A DNA stretch of 64,000 nt from Prochlorococcus marinus CUG1435 (GTDB lineage Bacteria > Cyanobacteriota > Cyanobacteriia > PCC-6307 > Cyanobiaceae): NCBI GenBank assembly GCA_017644375.1, contig JAEPLP010000001.1, positions 1,501,154 to 1,565,153 of the forward strand. Reading direction: 5' to 3'. Each line of letters begins with the position of its first letter. The first letter of the stretch is position 1. Below, piece by piece: positions 16,963 to 25,293 of the stretch. The notes under the pieces are model-generated. The model ran no database searches, was not told the DNA's origin, and saw only the letters and a list, made by a program, of their open reading frames with translations. Both the position numbers and the translations under genes were made by a program.

Positions 16963-19900
16963 ATGAGTTTAAATACTTTAGTTGATTATATTTCGAACTC
17001 ACAAATTACTTCTGAATTAATAAAAAGAATTTCAAAAAATAATGAATTAAATATTGTTGGTTCAAGTAGATATGCAAAATCAATAATCTTAGATAGCATC
17101 GCAAAAAAAGAGGAAAAAAATATATTATTAATTTGTCCTAATGTAGAAATTGCATACAAATGGATTGGTTATTTTGAAAGTATAAATGATAAAGCAGTTT
17201 TATATTATCCTCCAACAGAACATCTACCATACGCATCAATTAATAAATCCAAAGAGATTGAATTTAGTCAGCTTACTGTTTTATCGAAATTAATAAAAAA
17301 AGAGAAAAATGAACTTAATATTGTTATATCAACTGAAAGATCACTACAACCTCATCTAATAAATAAAAACTTATTAATTGAAAACAAGTTAGATTTGCAA
17401 AAAGGGGTTCAAATCGAAATTCAAGAATTAGCAAATAAACTTACTTTGCTTGGTTATACGAAGGATAATATAACTTCAGCAGAGGGATTCTGGAGTAGGA
17501 GAGGGGAAATAATAGATATTTATCCTGTCAATAATGAGTTTCCTATAAGATTAGAATTTTTTGATAATGTAATTGAGAAAATAAGAGAATATGATCCCCA
17601 TACACAGAAAACATTAGAAAGTATCAATAATATTGAAATAATCCAGGCTGGATTTGATTTGCTAATAAAAGATAAGTTAAATAATTTATCTAAGAACAGT
17701 ATTTTTAATTCAGAAGATATAAATAAAAATAATCTTGATCGTTATTTGGGAATAATTGAAAAAGAACCCTCAAACATACTAGATTTTATCAAAAGGGAAA
17801 CAATTCTTGTAATTGATGAATTAGAAGATTGTAAAAAATTTGCAAATAATTGGTATCTAGATTCAGAAAGCAATTTTGATAATTGTGCGTATGAATTAAA
17901 TGAAAACCTTAAAAATAATGACATTAATTTAGAGGCCCAACCTAATCTGCATTTAAAGTTTGACAAAATATTAAATTCACTAGGAAATTTTAATTTAATA
18001 AAATTTTATGAATTTGAATCTAAAGCGAATATTGATAATAGGTTTTTATTAAACGACAAAAGATTAAATTCATACTCTAAAAATATAGGCAAATTATCCA
18101 ATGATATAAATAAAAATATAAAAAATAATGAAAAAGTATGGATATTATCAGCACAGCCATTGAGAACTAGGACTTTACTTTTTGAGCACGATTGTAATAC
18201 AAACTTCTTAAACAATTCTAATGATATTGATGAAGCATTTAAGTCAATTAATAATTCAACTCCTCTAATTATAAAAAATAAGAACAATTATGAAATCGAG
18301 GGTTTTTATCTTCCGATATGGAAAGTTGTGCTGATAACGGATAAAGAATTATTTTCACAACAATCTCTTTTTAATAATGTATTCATTAGAAGAAAAAAAA
18401 GAAGTGTCAATTCAAATATAAATGTAAATAAGATTATTCCCGGTGATTTTATAGTTCATAAAAATCATGGAATAGGAAAATTTTTAAAAATAGAAAAAAT
18501 AAATATAACTGGAGATTCAAGAGATTATTTAGTCATTCAGTATAAGGATGGGAAAATAAGTGTTGCCGCTGATCAACTTGGCAGTGTTAACAGATATAGA
18601 TCAAGCGGGAAAATAAAGCCGAAAATAAATAAATTAGGAGGGACTGAATGGGAAAGAATAAAAAATAAAAATAAGAAACAAATCAAAAAAGTTGCTGTCG
18701 ATATTTTGAAACTTTATGCAAAAAGAGAAAAATTAAAGGGGCACATATACCCAGAAGATGGTCCTTGGCAAGATGAATTAGAGGAATCATTCCCTTATCA
18801 ACCAACACCTGATCAAATTACCGCTGTAAAGGAAATAAAATCTGATATGGAAAGCGACAAGCCAATGGACAGGTTAATTTGTGGAGATGTAGGATTTGGC
18901 AAAACAGAAGTCGCTGTTAGGGCTATTTTTAAGGCTATTACATCAGGCAAACAGGTAATATTACTTGCCCCCACAACAATCCTAGCTCAACAACATTGGC
19001 GAACAATTAATAATAGATTTTCACCTTACCCAATAAAAGTTTCATTACTCAATAGATTCAAAACCGTTAATGAGAGAAAGGAAATCTATGCAGGGTTGAA
19101 AAATAACAAAATTGATTTAGTCGTAGCAACGCACCAAATTTTAGGAAAAGAAATTGAAATTAAAAACTTAGGACTACTTGTCATTGATGAAGAACAAAGA
19201 TTTGGAGTAAGACAAAAGGAGAAAATAAAAAAATTCAAAACCAACATAGACGTTTTAACTCTCTCGGCAACTCCAATTCCAAGAACTCTTTATATGAGCT
19301 TATCTGGACTGAGACAAATGAGCTTACTAAATACTCCTCCTCCATCAAGAAGATCAATAAAAACATATCTATCTGAAATAGATATGGATGTTATAAGAAC
19401 TGCAATTAATCAAGAACTTGATAGGGGGGGGCAAATATTTTATGTTCTTCCAAGAATTTCTGATATTGATCAAGCTGTTTACAAATTAAAAAATATGTTC
19501 CCCAACCTAAAATTTATTATTGCTCATGGGCAAATGAATGAAACAGAGCTTGAAAATGCAATGATTGCTTTTAATAATGGAGAAGTTGATCTAATGATAT
19601 GCACAACGATAATTGAAAGTGGATTAGACATCCCTAAAGTAAATACAATTATTATTGAAGATTCTCACAAATTTGGACTTTCACAACTTTATCAACTTAG
19701 AGGTAGAGTTGGAAGGAGCGGTTTACAAGCACATGCTTGGTTATTTTATCCAAATATAAATAAAATTAATGACGCTGCAAAACAAAGATTAAAAGCGATA
19801 AAAGACTTTTCGGAATTAGGAAGTGGATACCAACTTGCAATGAAAGATATGGAAATAAGAGGAGTAGGTAGTTTACTTGGAGAAGAACAAAGTGGAAAGG

Positions 19901-20472
19901 TTAATGCTATTGGATATGATTTGTATATAGAAATGCTCCATGAGGCTATTTCAGAAATCAGTGGACAAGAAATACCAGAAGTTAGCGACACACAAATTGA
20001 TCTTCCAATAAATGCATTTATACCTGCAACGTGGATATTAAACAGAGAAGAAAAACTGGAAGCTTACAAATCTGTAACTGAATGTTCTAACAATAATGAA
20101 TTAACTGAATTAGCAACAGATTGGGTAAATAGGTATGGAACTTTGCCCAAACCTGTTGAGTCTCTAATTCTTTTGATGAGACTAAAGTTAATTGCAAAAA
20201 AATGTGGTTTCCACAAAATCAAACTTAAAAAACCAAATATCCTAATAGAAACAAAATTAAAAAAATCTACCTTTAAGATATTTAAAAATTCATTACCTAG
20301 TAGTATTCAAAATAAATTTAATTTTGATGAAGTAGAACAATTTTCAATAATTACCATAAGGGGTTTGGGAGTTACTGAAATTCAAAATCAAATTGACCAA
20401 CTAATGCTTTGGTTTGGGTTATTTTTAAAAGAAATCAATAATTTCGAGAAAAATCTTAGTAAAAAAGAATAA
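16963..20472 (+). CDS. mfd: transcription-repair coupling factor
   Basis: 1169 residues in the standard Mfd order. A UvrB-like N-terminal part (GYTKDNITSAEGFWSRRGEI) is followed by the RNA polymerase-interaction Tudor-like domain (GDFIVHKNHGIGKF). The helicase core has Walker A GDVGFGKTE near residue 642, the DEEQRFGV box and motif VI QLRGRVGRS. The TRCF C-terminal domain ends the protein. Mfd removes RNA polymerase stalled at DNA lesions and recruits UvrA. It is divergent from the TerC gene across about 70 bases. Confidence 0.97.
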   Translation: MSLNTLVDYISNSQITSELIKRISKNNELNIVGSSRYAKSIILDSIAKKEEKNILLICPNVEIAYKWIGYFESINDKAVLYYPPTEHLPYASINKSKEIEFSQLTVLSKLIKKEKNELNIVISTERSLQPHLINKNLLIENKLDLQKGVQIEIQELANKLTLLGYTKDNITSAEGFWSRRGEIIDIYPVNNEFPIRLEFFDNVIEKIREYDPHTQKTLESINNIEIIQAGFDLLIKDKLNNLSKNSIFNSEDINKNNLDRYLGIIEKEPSNILDFIKRETILVIDELEDCKKFANNWYLDSESNFDNCAYELNENLKNNDINLEAQPNLHLKFDKILNSLGNFNLIKFYEFESKANIDNRFLLNDKRLNSYSKNIGKLSNDINKNIKNNEKVWILSAQPLRTRTLLFEHDCNTNFLNNSNDIDEAFKSINNSTPLIIKNKNNYEIEGFYLPIWKVVLITDKELFSQQSLFNNVFIRRKKRSVNSNINVNKIIPGDFIVHKNHGIGKFLKIEKINITGDSRDYLVIQYKDGKISVAADQLGSVNRYRSSGKIKPKINKLGGTEWERIKNKNKKQIKKVAVDILKLYAKREKLKGHIYPEDGPWQDELEESFPYQPTPDQITAVKEIKSDMESDKPMDRLICGDVGFGKTEVAVRAIFKAITSGKQVILLAPTTILAQQHWRTINNRFSPYPIKVSLLNRFKTVNERKEIYAGLKNNKIDLVVATHQILGKEIEIKNLGLLVIDEEQRFGVRQKEKIKKFKTNIDVLTLSATPIPRTLYMSLSGLRQMSLLNTPPPSRRSIKTYLSEIDMDVIRTAINQELDRGGQIFYVLPRISDIDQAVYKLKNMFPNLKFIIAHGQMNETELENAMIAFNNGEVDLMICTTIIESGLDIPKVNTIIIEDSHKFGLSQLYQLRGRVGRSGLQAHAWLFYPNINKINDAAKQRLKAIKDFSELGSGYQLAMKDMEIRGVGSLLGEEQSGKVNAIGYDLYIEMLHEAISEISGQEIPEVSDTQIDLPINAFIPATWILNREEKLEAYKSVTECSNNNELTELATDWVNRYGTLPKPVESLILLMRLKLIAKKCGFHKIKLKKPNILIETKLKKSTFKIFKNSLPSSIQNKFNFDEVEQFSIITIRGLGVTEIQNQIDQLMLWFGLFLKEINNFEKNLSKKE

Positions 20473-20543
20473 ATTATTAAATAATCAGTTAATATCCGCG
20501 AATGAGTTTAATTTCGGTTAACTTAGAATAAAATTTTTTATTT

Positions 20544-20705
20544 ATGGGTGAATATATAGACGTTGGAATTCAATCCTCAATATTACCAGTAACCATCCTT
20601 TTTTCATCTGTCATTTTTGGTATTTACGCAATATTCGGAACTGAGACAGAAAATGATGATGATGACTCTGATTCCGGCAGCGGGGGCTTAATGCAACCAA
20701 TCTGA
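20544..20705 (+). CDS. small single-pass protein with acidic tail, 53 aa
   Basis: The frame starts ATG-GGT (MGEYIDVGIQ). It has one hydrophobic segment at about 12-32 (ILPVTILFSSVIFGIYAIFG) and ends in an Asp/Ser/Gly-rich tail. The pattern of helix followed by IFG and a charged tail resembles small photosynthetic-complex subunits in general. I could not assign it to a named one. It is convergent with the next gene, 2 bases apart. Confidence 0.65.
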   Translation: MGEYIDVGIQSSILPVTILFSSVIFGIYAIFGTETENDDDDSDSGSGGLMQPI

Positions 20706-20707
20706 AA

Positions 20708-21076
20708 TTATTTATAGCTTATTTTCCTTGTTCTTCTTCTAGAAATCTTAAATATCCTATATAAAGATCCTACTAATAATATTAAACTAATCAAATAAGA
20801 AACAATAATAAAAAATATAAGAAAAACCTCATATAAATTTGAAAATAGATCAATAATTAATAAAAAAGATTTGTTCAAAGTTGTAGGTAAATTTTTTAAA
20901 ATCAAGTTTTTATTAGGTATTAAATAATTAATATAAACTAAAAAAATGCTCAAAATAAACATCAAAGCTGATTCAAAAAATAATTTTCTCTTGGATTTTC
21001 TTCTTAAACTTAATTTTTTTTTAAAAATATATTTATTTGAATTCATATTCAAATTAGGTATTTTTAAATCTGCCAT
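20708..21076 (-). CDS. two-segment membrane protein, 122 aa
   Basis: A basic N-terminus (about 18-30, KKKLSLRRKSKRK) precedes a hydrophobic segment at about 33-53. A second, longer hydrophobic stretch (about 78-106) is followed by a basic end (RRRTRK). Topology by the positive-inside rule would place both ends in the cytosol. It follows DUF4335 on the same strand after about 90 bases. Family not recognised. Confidence 0.55.
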   Translation of the reverse strand: MADLKIPNLNMNSNKYIFKKKLSLRRKSKRKLFFESALMFILSIFLVYINYLIPNKNLILKNLPTTLNKSFLLIIDLFSNLYEVFLIFFIIVSYLISLILLVGSLYRIFKISRRRTRKISYK

Positions 21077-21165
21077 AGATAACGACTCAAAGAATAAATT
21101 ATTAGTTTTCCAGAAAAGAAATTAACCTATACTATCGTGTTTGTATTTATGATGCTAATAGGTCT

Positions 21166-21756
21166 TTATCGTTGATTTATTAATTCCTTATTCTCTTTAT
21201 CTTCAACAGGATTATAAAAATAAATAAAAGTAGAGGAGACTAAAATTAAAGAAAAAATTGCTAATAAAGGAGGAATAATGAAATTGAAAAATTTAAGTTT
21301 ATTATTCAAACTAAATCTTACTTTATTGGTAATATTTTTTGTTAAGACAGTTTTTTTAAATCTAACTTTTGTTGATTCATTTAATTGATCAAAACAATTT
21401 ATGGTGTCTGACAATAATGAATTGCCAATCTTTAAAATTAATGGCTCTACATTTGGTTTTGAGCTCTTGAGAACAATATTATGTATGTGAATATTGTCAG
21501 GCTTTATATCAATTAATTTAGACTCATATATTGGGATTTGGTTTTTGATTAAAAGATTTGAATAAATATAGAAAGCATCCATAATAGGTTCTAAATGTTC
21601 AATTTTGCCTTCAATAAGTGGTTTATCTAGAATGGTTAATTTCCATTGCGAAATTATTGATATTTGATCATTTGTTTCATTATTTGAATAATCTGGCAAT
21701 CCAAATATTTCGAGACTCACCGAAGATTGATGAAAAGATAATTTATTTTGTAGCAT
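21166..21756 (-). CDS. DUF4335 family protein
   Basis: 196 residues. The N-terminal strand pattern (SVSLEIFGLPDYSN, QWKLTILDKPLIEG) and a central PLILKIGNSLLSDTINCFDQL fit the cyanobacterial DUF4335 family. A membrane segment near 155-178 and a short charged tail close the protein. The start lies one base after the stop of the DUF3038 frame, the usual neighbour of this family, so the two probably work together. Function unknown. Confidence 0.65.
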   Translation of the reverse strand: MLQNKLSFHQSSVSLEIFGLPDYSNNETNDQISIISQWKLTILDKPLIEGKIEHLEPIMDAFYIYSNLLIKNQIPIYESKLIDIKPDNIHIHNIVLKSSKPNVEPLILKIGNSLLSDTINCFDQLNESTKVRFKKTVLTKNITNKVRFSLNNKLKFFNFIIPPLLAIFSLILVSSTFIYFYNPVEDKENKELINQR

Positions 21757-21757
21757 G

Positions 21758-22138
21758 TTAATAATCGAATAGAAAATTCTTCAACTTTTGATAACCCTGG
21801 TTTGAGATACAAAGGGATAAGGTAAGCAAAGACTTAATAATAATTTCATCATTTTTAGTTTGATTTAAAAGCTTTTTAACTCTCATACTGTCTGTATTAA
21901 ATCTCTCTTTTATCAACTCAATAAATCTCACATTAAAGTCATTCCAAATAACTGGATTCATTTCAAGATCTTCTTTTGATTTAAGTATTTCTCGGATATA
22001 GGGATATAAATATTTAGACATTTCAGCAGTGATTTTAATTAAGGCCTCAAATTCATCTAGATTAATATTGTTATTCACAAAGGATTTTCTCAATGGATTA
22101 TTATTCCTTAATTTCCAAATAGTAACTTTATTTGGCAA
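21758..22138 (-). CDS. DUF3038 family protein, true start upstream and unclear
   Basis: From the first usable start (TTG at 22138) the protein is 126 aa and begins with PNKVTIWKLRNNNPLRKS, a DUF3038 signature. The same frame stays open back to a stop at 22292-22294. That extension reads EKLDLLLLILETIDLNG, the expected DUF3038 N-terminus. No ATG, GTG or TTG exists in it, so the real start must be non-canonical (ATA or ATC codons are available) or a sequence error has removed it. The given start probably truncates the protein by up to 50 residues. Function of the family unknown. Confidence 0.75.
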   Translation of the reverse strand: MPNKVTIWKLRNNNPLRKSFVNNNINLDEFEALIKITAEMSKYLYPYIREILKSKEDLEMNPVIWNDFNVRFIELIKERFNTDSMRVKKLLNQTKNDEIIIKSLLTLSLCISNQGYQKLKNFLFDY

Positions 22139-22321
22139 AACATCATTTAAGTCAAGTCTATTTGATAGAGCGTAAAGAGATTGTATCCCATTTAAATCGA
22201 TAGTCTCAAGAATTAATAATAATAAATCAAGCTTCTCTATAGATTGCCTTGAAACCTGATTTCCTTTAAATAAAACTGTGATTGCTCTTGATTAAAATTT
22301 AAAACAATTATAACAGAAGTA

Positions 22322-22519
22322 TCATTCCATTTTTTTAAATAAAAATGAATATAACTTGTCAAGTTCTTCAATAGTTAGCATTCCATAACTCCATAACAAG
22401 ATAGGTAGTGAAGTGTTATTTTTTTTAGATAATTTTATACCAAGTTCAATTGATGACTCATCTAAACCTATCTCTTTGAATAAATAAATTATCATCTCTT
22501 TTGATATATTGTTATTCAT
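22322..22519 (-). CDS. DUF2949 family protein
   Basis: 65 residues, helical, with SLPILLWSYGMLTIEELDKL matching the DUF2949 core (pattern LPMxLWxYGLxxLxQLD). The family is cyanobacterial and uncharacterised. The start overlaps the stop of the UbiH-like monooxygenase gene by 4 bases, indicating coupled translation. The DUF3038 frame follows after about 30 bases. Confidence 0.75.
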   Translation of the reverse strand: MNNNISKEMIIYLFKEIGLDESSIELGIKLSKKNNTSLPILLWSYGMLTIEELDKLYSFLFKKME

Positions 22520-23679
22520 TTATTTTGTTTAATTCTTGAGTAAATGAGAGATTTAGTCATTTGATTAAGTACTAATTTTCTTATAAAAAGAAAATTATTT
22601 AAAAGTACAAATGAAAATCTTCTTATTGGAAATAGGAGAGGGTTCCTATTTGCAAAAAGAACGATCAAAGAGTCGGTTACTAAAATTGTAAAAATAATAT
22701 CTAAAATCCTACTTGAAAAGTACTTGAATTTAAATAAGATCAAATCCATCTTAGTAATAGCTATATTTTTATTAAAAATATCAAAAATAGTATTAACATC
22801 TCGCCAACAACTATTAAGGCCTTGACCGCCTACAGGATGAAACGTATGGAATGAATCACCTACAAGAACAATTTTTTTTAAATTTAAAACTGGTAAATTC
22901 AAGGATAATGAGACAGGAAATATATTAAAACCTCCAATTATTTGATCTAACTTAAATTCAGAAGGCAAGATAGTTGATAAATTATCCATCAAAAAATTTT
23001 TATCAGAATTTAACCTTTCAATAGACTTTAATGTACTAGAAGTCCAAATTACTTGATATAAGTTTTTTTCTAAAGGTAATAAAGCAAGTGGGCCTTCTTT
23101 TCTGAAAATTTCGTAAGCACGCTTTTCACAATTACCTCTAAGTATTACCTTAAACGTTAAACAAGACTGATTATAGGATTTTTTTATATCTACAAAATTT
23201 ATCAATTTTTTATCAAGTGAGTTTGCTCCAGTGGATAAGAATTGATAATCAAATAATATTTTTTTACTCAACAATTTTTGTGGAGTCATAAAAAAAATAT
23301 TTTCATAATTATCAATCTCTTGAAAAAATACATCCATAAGATCTGAATGTTTAACTACCCACCCAATATTTCCAAGAGAACTTATATCGTCATCTAAATC
23401 AGAAATTGTTAAGTTGGTGAATGTTGAAGTTACACTGTCTGTTATTGAAAGAGTATCAAAGCCGAATAAGTATGGTTCTAATTTTTCCCAAAGTCGAAAT
23501 TTAGATAAAATTTTTCTTGTTGAGTGAGTAATTGCATAAGTTTTATCTTTATCAATTAGTCTATCCTTTGTTAATAAATCAGTTAAAAAAATATCACAAT
23601 CAAATTTTGAAAGTGCAATTGATAGTAATAAACCTGTTGGACCAGAACCAACAATTTTAAAATTAAATTTTTTTTTCAT
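22516..23679 (-). CDS. UbiH/Coq6-type FAD-dependent monooxygenase
   Basis: 387 residues. The dinucleotide-binding motif GSGPTG lies at 11-16. The second FAD motif is VLVGDSFHTFHPVGGQGLN near residue 275, with the GQGLN turn typical of aromatic-ring hydroxylases of the UbiH/UbiF group. In cyanobacteria such enzymes are candidates for hydroxylating quinone or other lipophilic rings; the substrate here cannot be fixed. It is the first gene of a run DUF2949-DUF3038-DUF4335 on the same strand. Confidence 0.85.
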   Translation of the reverse strand: MKKKFNFKIVGSGPTGLLLSIALSKFDCDIFLTDLLTKDRLIDKDKTYAITHSTRKILSKFRLWEKLEPYLFGFDTLSITDSVTSTFTNLTISDLDDDISSLGNIGWVVKHSDLMDVFFQEIDNYENIFFMTPQKLLSKKILFDYQFLSTGANSLDKKLINFVDIKKSYNQSCLTFKVILRGNCEKRAYEIFRKEGPLALLPLEKNLYQVIWTSSTLKSIERLNSDKNFLMDNLSTILPSEFKLDQIIGGFNIFPVSLSLNLPVLNLKKIVLVGDSFHTFHPVGGQGLNSCWRDVNTIFDIFNKNIAITKMDLILFKFKYFSSRILDIIFTILVTDSLIVLFANRNPLLFPIRRFSFVLLNNFLFIRKLVLNQMTKSLIYSRIKQNK

Positions 23680-23698
23680 CGGATGATATAGTTATCAA

Positions 23699-24340
23699 CT
23701 ATCTATTCAAGTAAATATAGCAAATTTCCTCGAATGCTGGTCTTAATAAATAAGGGTACTCACCAACCCATAAATTAATTTCTGGCAACCAAGCATCAGT
23801 CAAATAAAAGTCTCTGTCAAAATTACGATAATTAGATGTTAATAAACATCTAATACTCGAACCCACTCTAATTTGACTGTGCTTATTTTCCATGGGGAAA
23901 CTTAACTTTTCTAAATAACCATCTTCATCTTCTAATTCAAGGACTAACCAAGTCCTTTTATTTTCAATTACTTCTAATCTACCTTGCCTATTAGATTGTT
24001 CTCTTGAACTTTCAATCTTTTCTGTTTTATAGATATCTGATACATAGCCATCAAATATAGAAAAAAATTTGTATTTTCTTAGTTGCAAATTCTTTCTACT
24101 TGATTCAAGAATTGGGCCCCAGATGATATACAAAAAGAAAGCTACACATAGCAATAACCAGAAATTATTTGTTTGATCTCCAGTTGAACTAATAATTAAT
24201 GAAATGAATCCTCCAATGGAGGAAACTATTACTCTCTGAAGTATTTTTCTTGGATTACCCAGGGTGTATTTAAATTGACTTCCAGTACCAACTGCGGGAA
24301 TAAGTTTTGAAATTTTATTAGAATTTATTGGAATTAGCAT
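23699..24340 (-). CDS. conserved cyanobacterial membrane protein, 213 aa
   Basis: Two hydrophobic segments at about 36-53 and 60-75 are followed by a ~130-residue soluble domain with alternating strands (WLVLELEDEDGYLEKLSF, RVGSSIRCLL). It ends with an aromatic C-terminus. The N-terminal stretch SKLIPAVGTGSQFKYTLGNP is distinctive. Homologs are sometimes labelled phosphate transporter permease in databases, but nothing here resembles PstA/PstC. It starts one base after the dapB stop, so the genes are likely cotranscribed. Confidence 0.65.
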   Translation of the reverse strand: MLIPINSNKISKLIPAVGTGSQFKYTLGNPRKILQRVIVSSIGGFISLIISSTGDQTNNFWLLLCVAFFLYIIWGPILESSRKNLQLRKYKFFSIFDGYVSDIYKTEKIESSREQSNRQGRLEVIENKRTWLVLELEDEDGYLEKLSFPMENKHSQIRVGSSIRCLLTSNYRNFDRDFYLTDAWLPEINLWVGEYPYLLRPAFEEICYIYLNR

Positions 24341-24341
24341 A

Positions 24342-25190
24342 TTAAAAAATTAATTTTTCAAGTCCGTAAACTAAAGATTCATATTTACCTATTTTTTTAA
24401 CCACTCGTAAAACACCAGGCATATAAGCCTTCCTATCAATTGTGTCATGCTTAATTGTGTAAGTTTCACCTGGTGATCCCATGATTACTAACTGATGGGC
24501 TAATAATCCTGGTAATCGTACAGAATGTATATTGATTCCTGAATCTCTGACCCCACCTCGCACACCTGTTAGTGACTCAAACTCTTTTACTAAATTCTGA
24601 TTAAATTTCTTCGGGTACTCTTCAATCATCTCTGCAGTTTTTATACAAGTTCCACTAGGAGAATCAGCCTTTTGATTATGATGCATCTCAATTAATTCAA
24701 TATTGTCATAAAACTTTGCTGCTACAGATGCTGCCTGCTGAAGAAGAACCATGCCTACTGAAAAATTAGGAATTATTGCACAACCAACAGATGCCTTCTG
24801 AGCAAAAACAGATAAATCTTTTATTTGCGAAGGGGTAAGACCTGTTGTTCCTACAACTGGTGATATACCATATGCGATAGCTGATCTTGTGTTCTCATAT
24901 ACAGAATCAGGATGAGTAAAATCAACCAGAACAGGTTTGATATTTTCATTTCTGTAATTCTGACTAACTGAACATAAAGTTCCTTCAAAGTCATTTGAAA
25001 CAAAAACATCACATTTTTTTACTTTCAATAATTCTGAAATATTTGAACCCTTGTTCTTTTCGTTTATGTCAATTGCGGCAACAAGTTCACAATCTGTAGA
25101 ATTTAATATAGTATTCACAACTTCGCTACCCATTCTGCCTAAAGCTCCGGAAACAAGTACTGGAATAGGTTTTTGAGAATTTTCAATCAT
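24342..25190 (-). CDS. dapB: 4-hydroxy-tetrahydrodipicolinate reductase
   Basis: 282 residues with the NAD(P)-binding [10 protein letters not shown] at the N-terminus, the VGTTGL block, and the catalytic [14 protein letters not shown] motif near the middle. DapB reduces the product of DapA on the route to lysine and diaminopimelate for peptidoglycan. Length is normal. It is divergent from chlH with a 103-base shared upstream region. Confidence 0.97.
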   Translation of the reverse strand: MIENSQKPIPVLVSGALGRMGSEVVNTILNSTDCELVAAIDINEKNKGSNISELLKVKKCDVFVSNDFEGTLCSVSQNYRNENIKPVLVDFTHPDSVYENTRSAIAYGISPVVGTTGLTPSQIKDLSVFAQKASVGCAIIPNFSVGMVLLQQAASVAAKFYDNIELIEMHHNQKADSPSGTCIKTAEMIEEYPKKFNQNLVKEFESLTGVRGGVRDSGINIHSVRLPGLLAHQLVIMGSPGETYTIKHDTIDRKAYMPGVLRVVKKIGKYESLVYGLEKLIF

Positions 25191-25293
25191 TTTTATAAAA
25201 AATCTTTTTTTAAAGGATGTTACACGCTATTTATATTGCACACAATAACGTCTTTTCATTCGTAGTCTGGTAGAAATACTTAAAAGAAAATCA

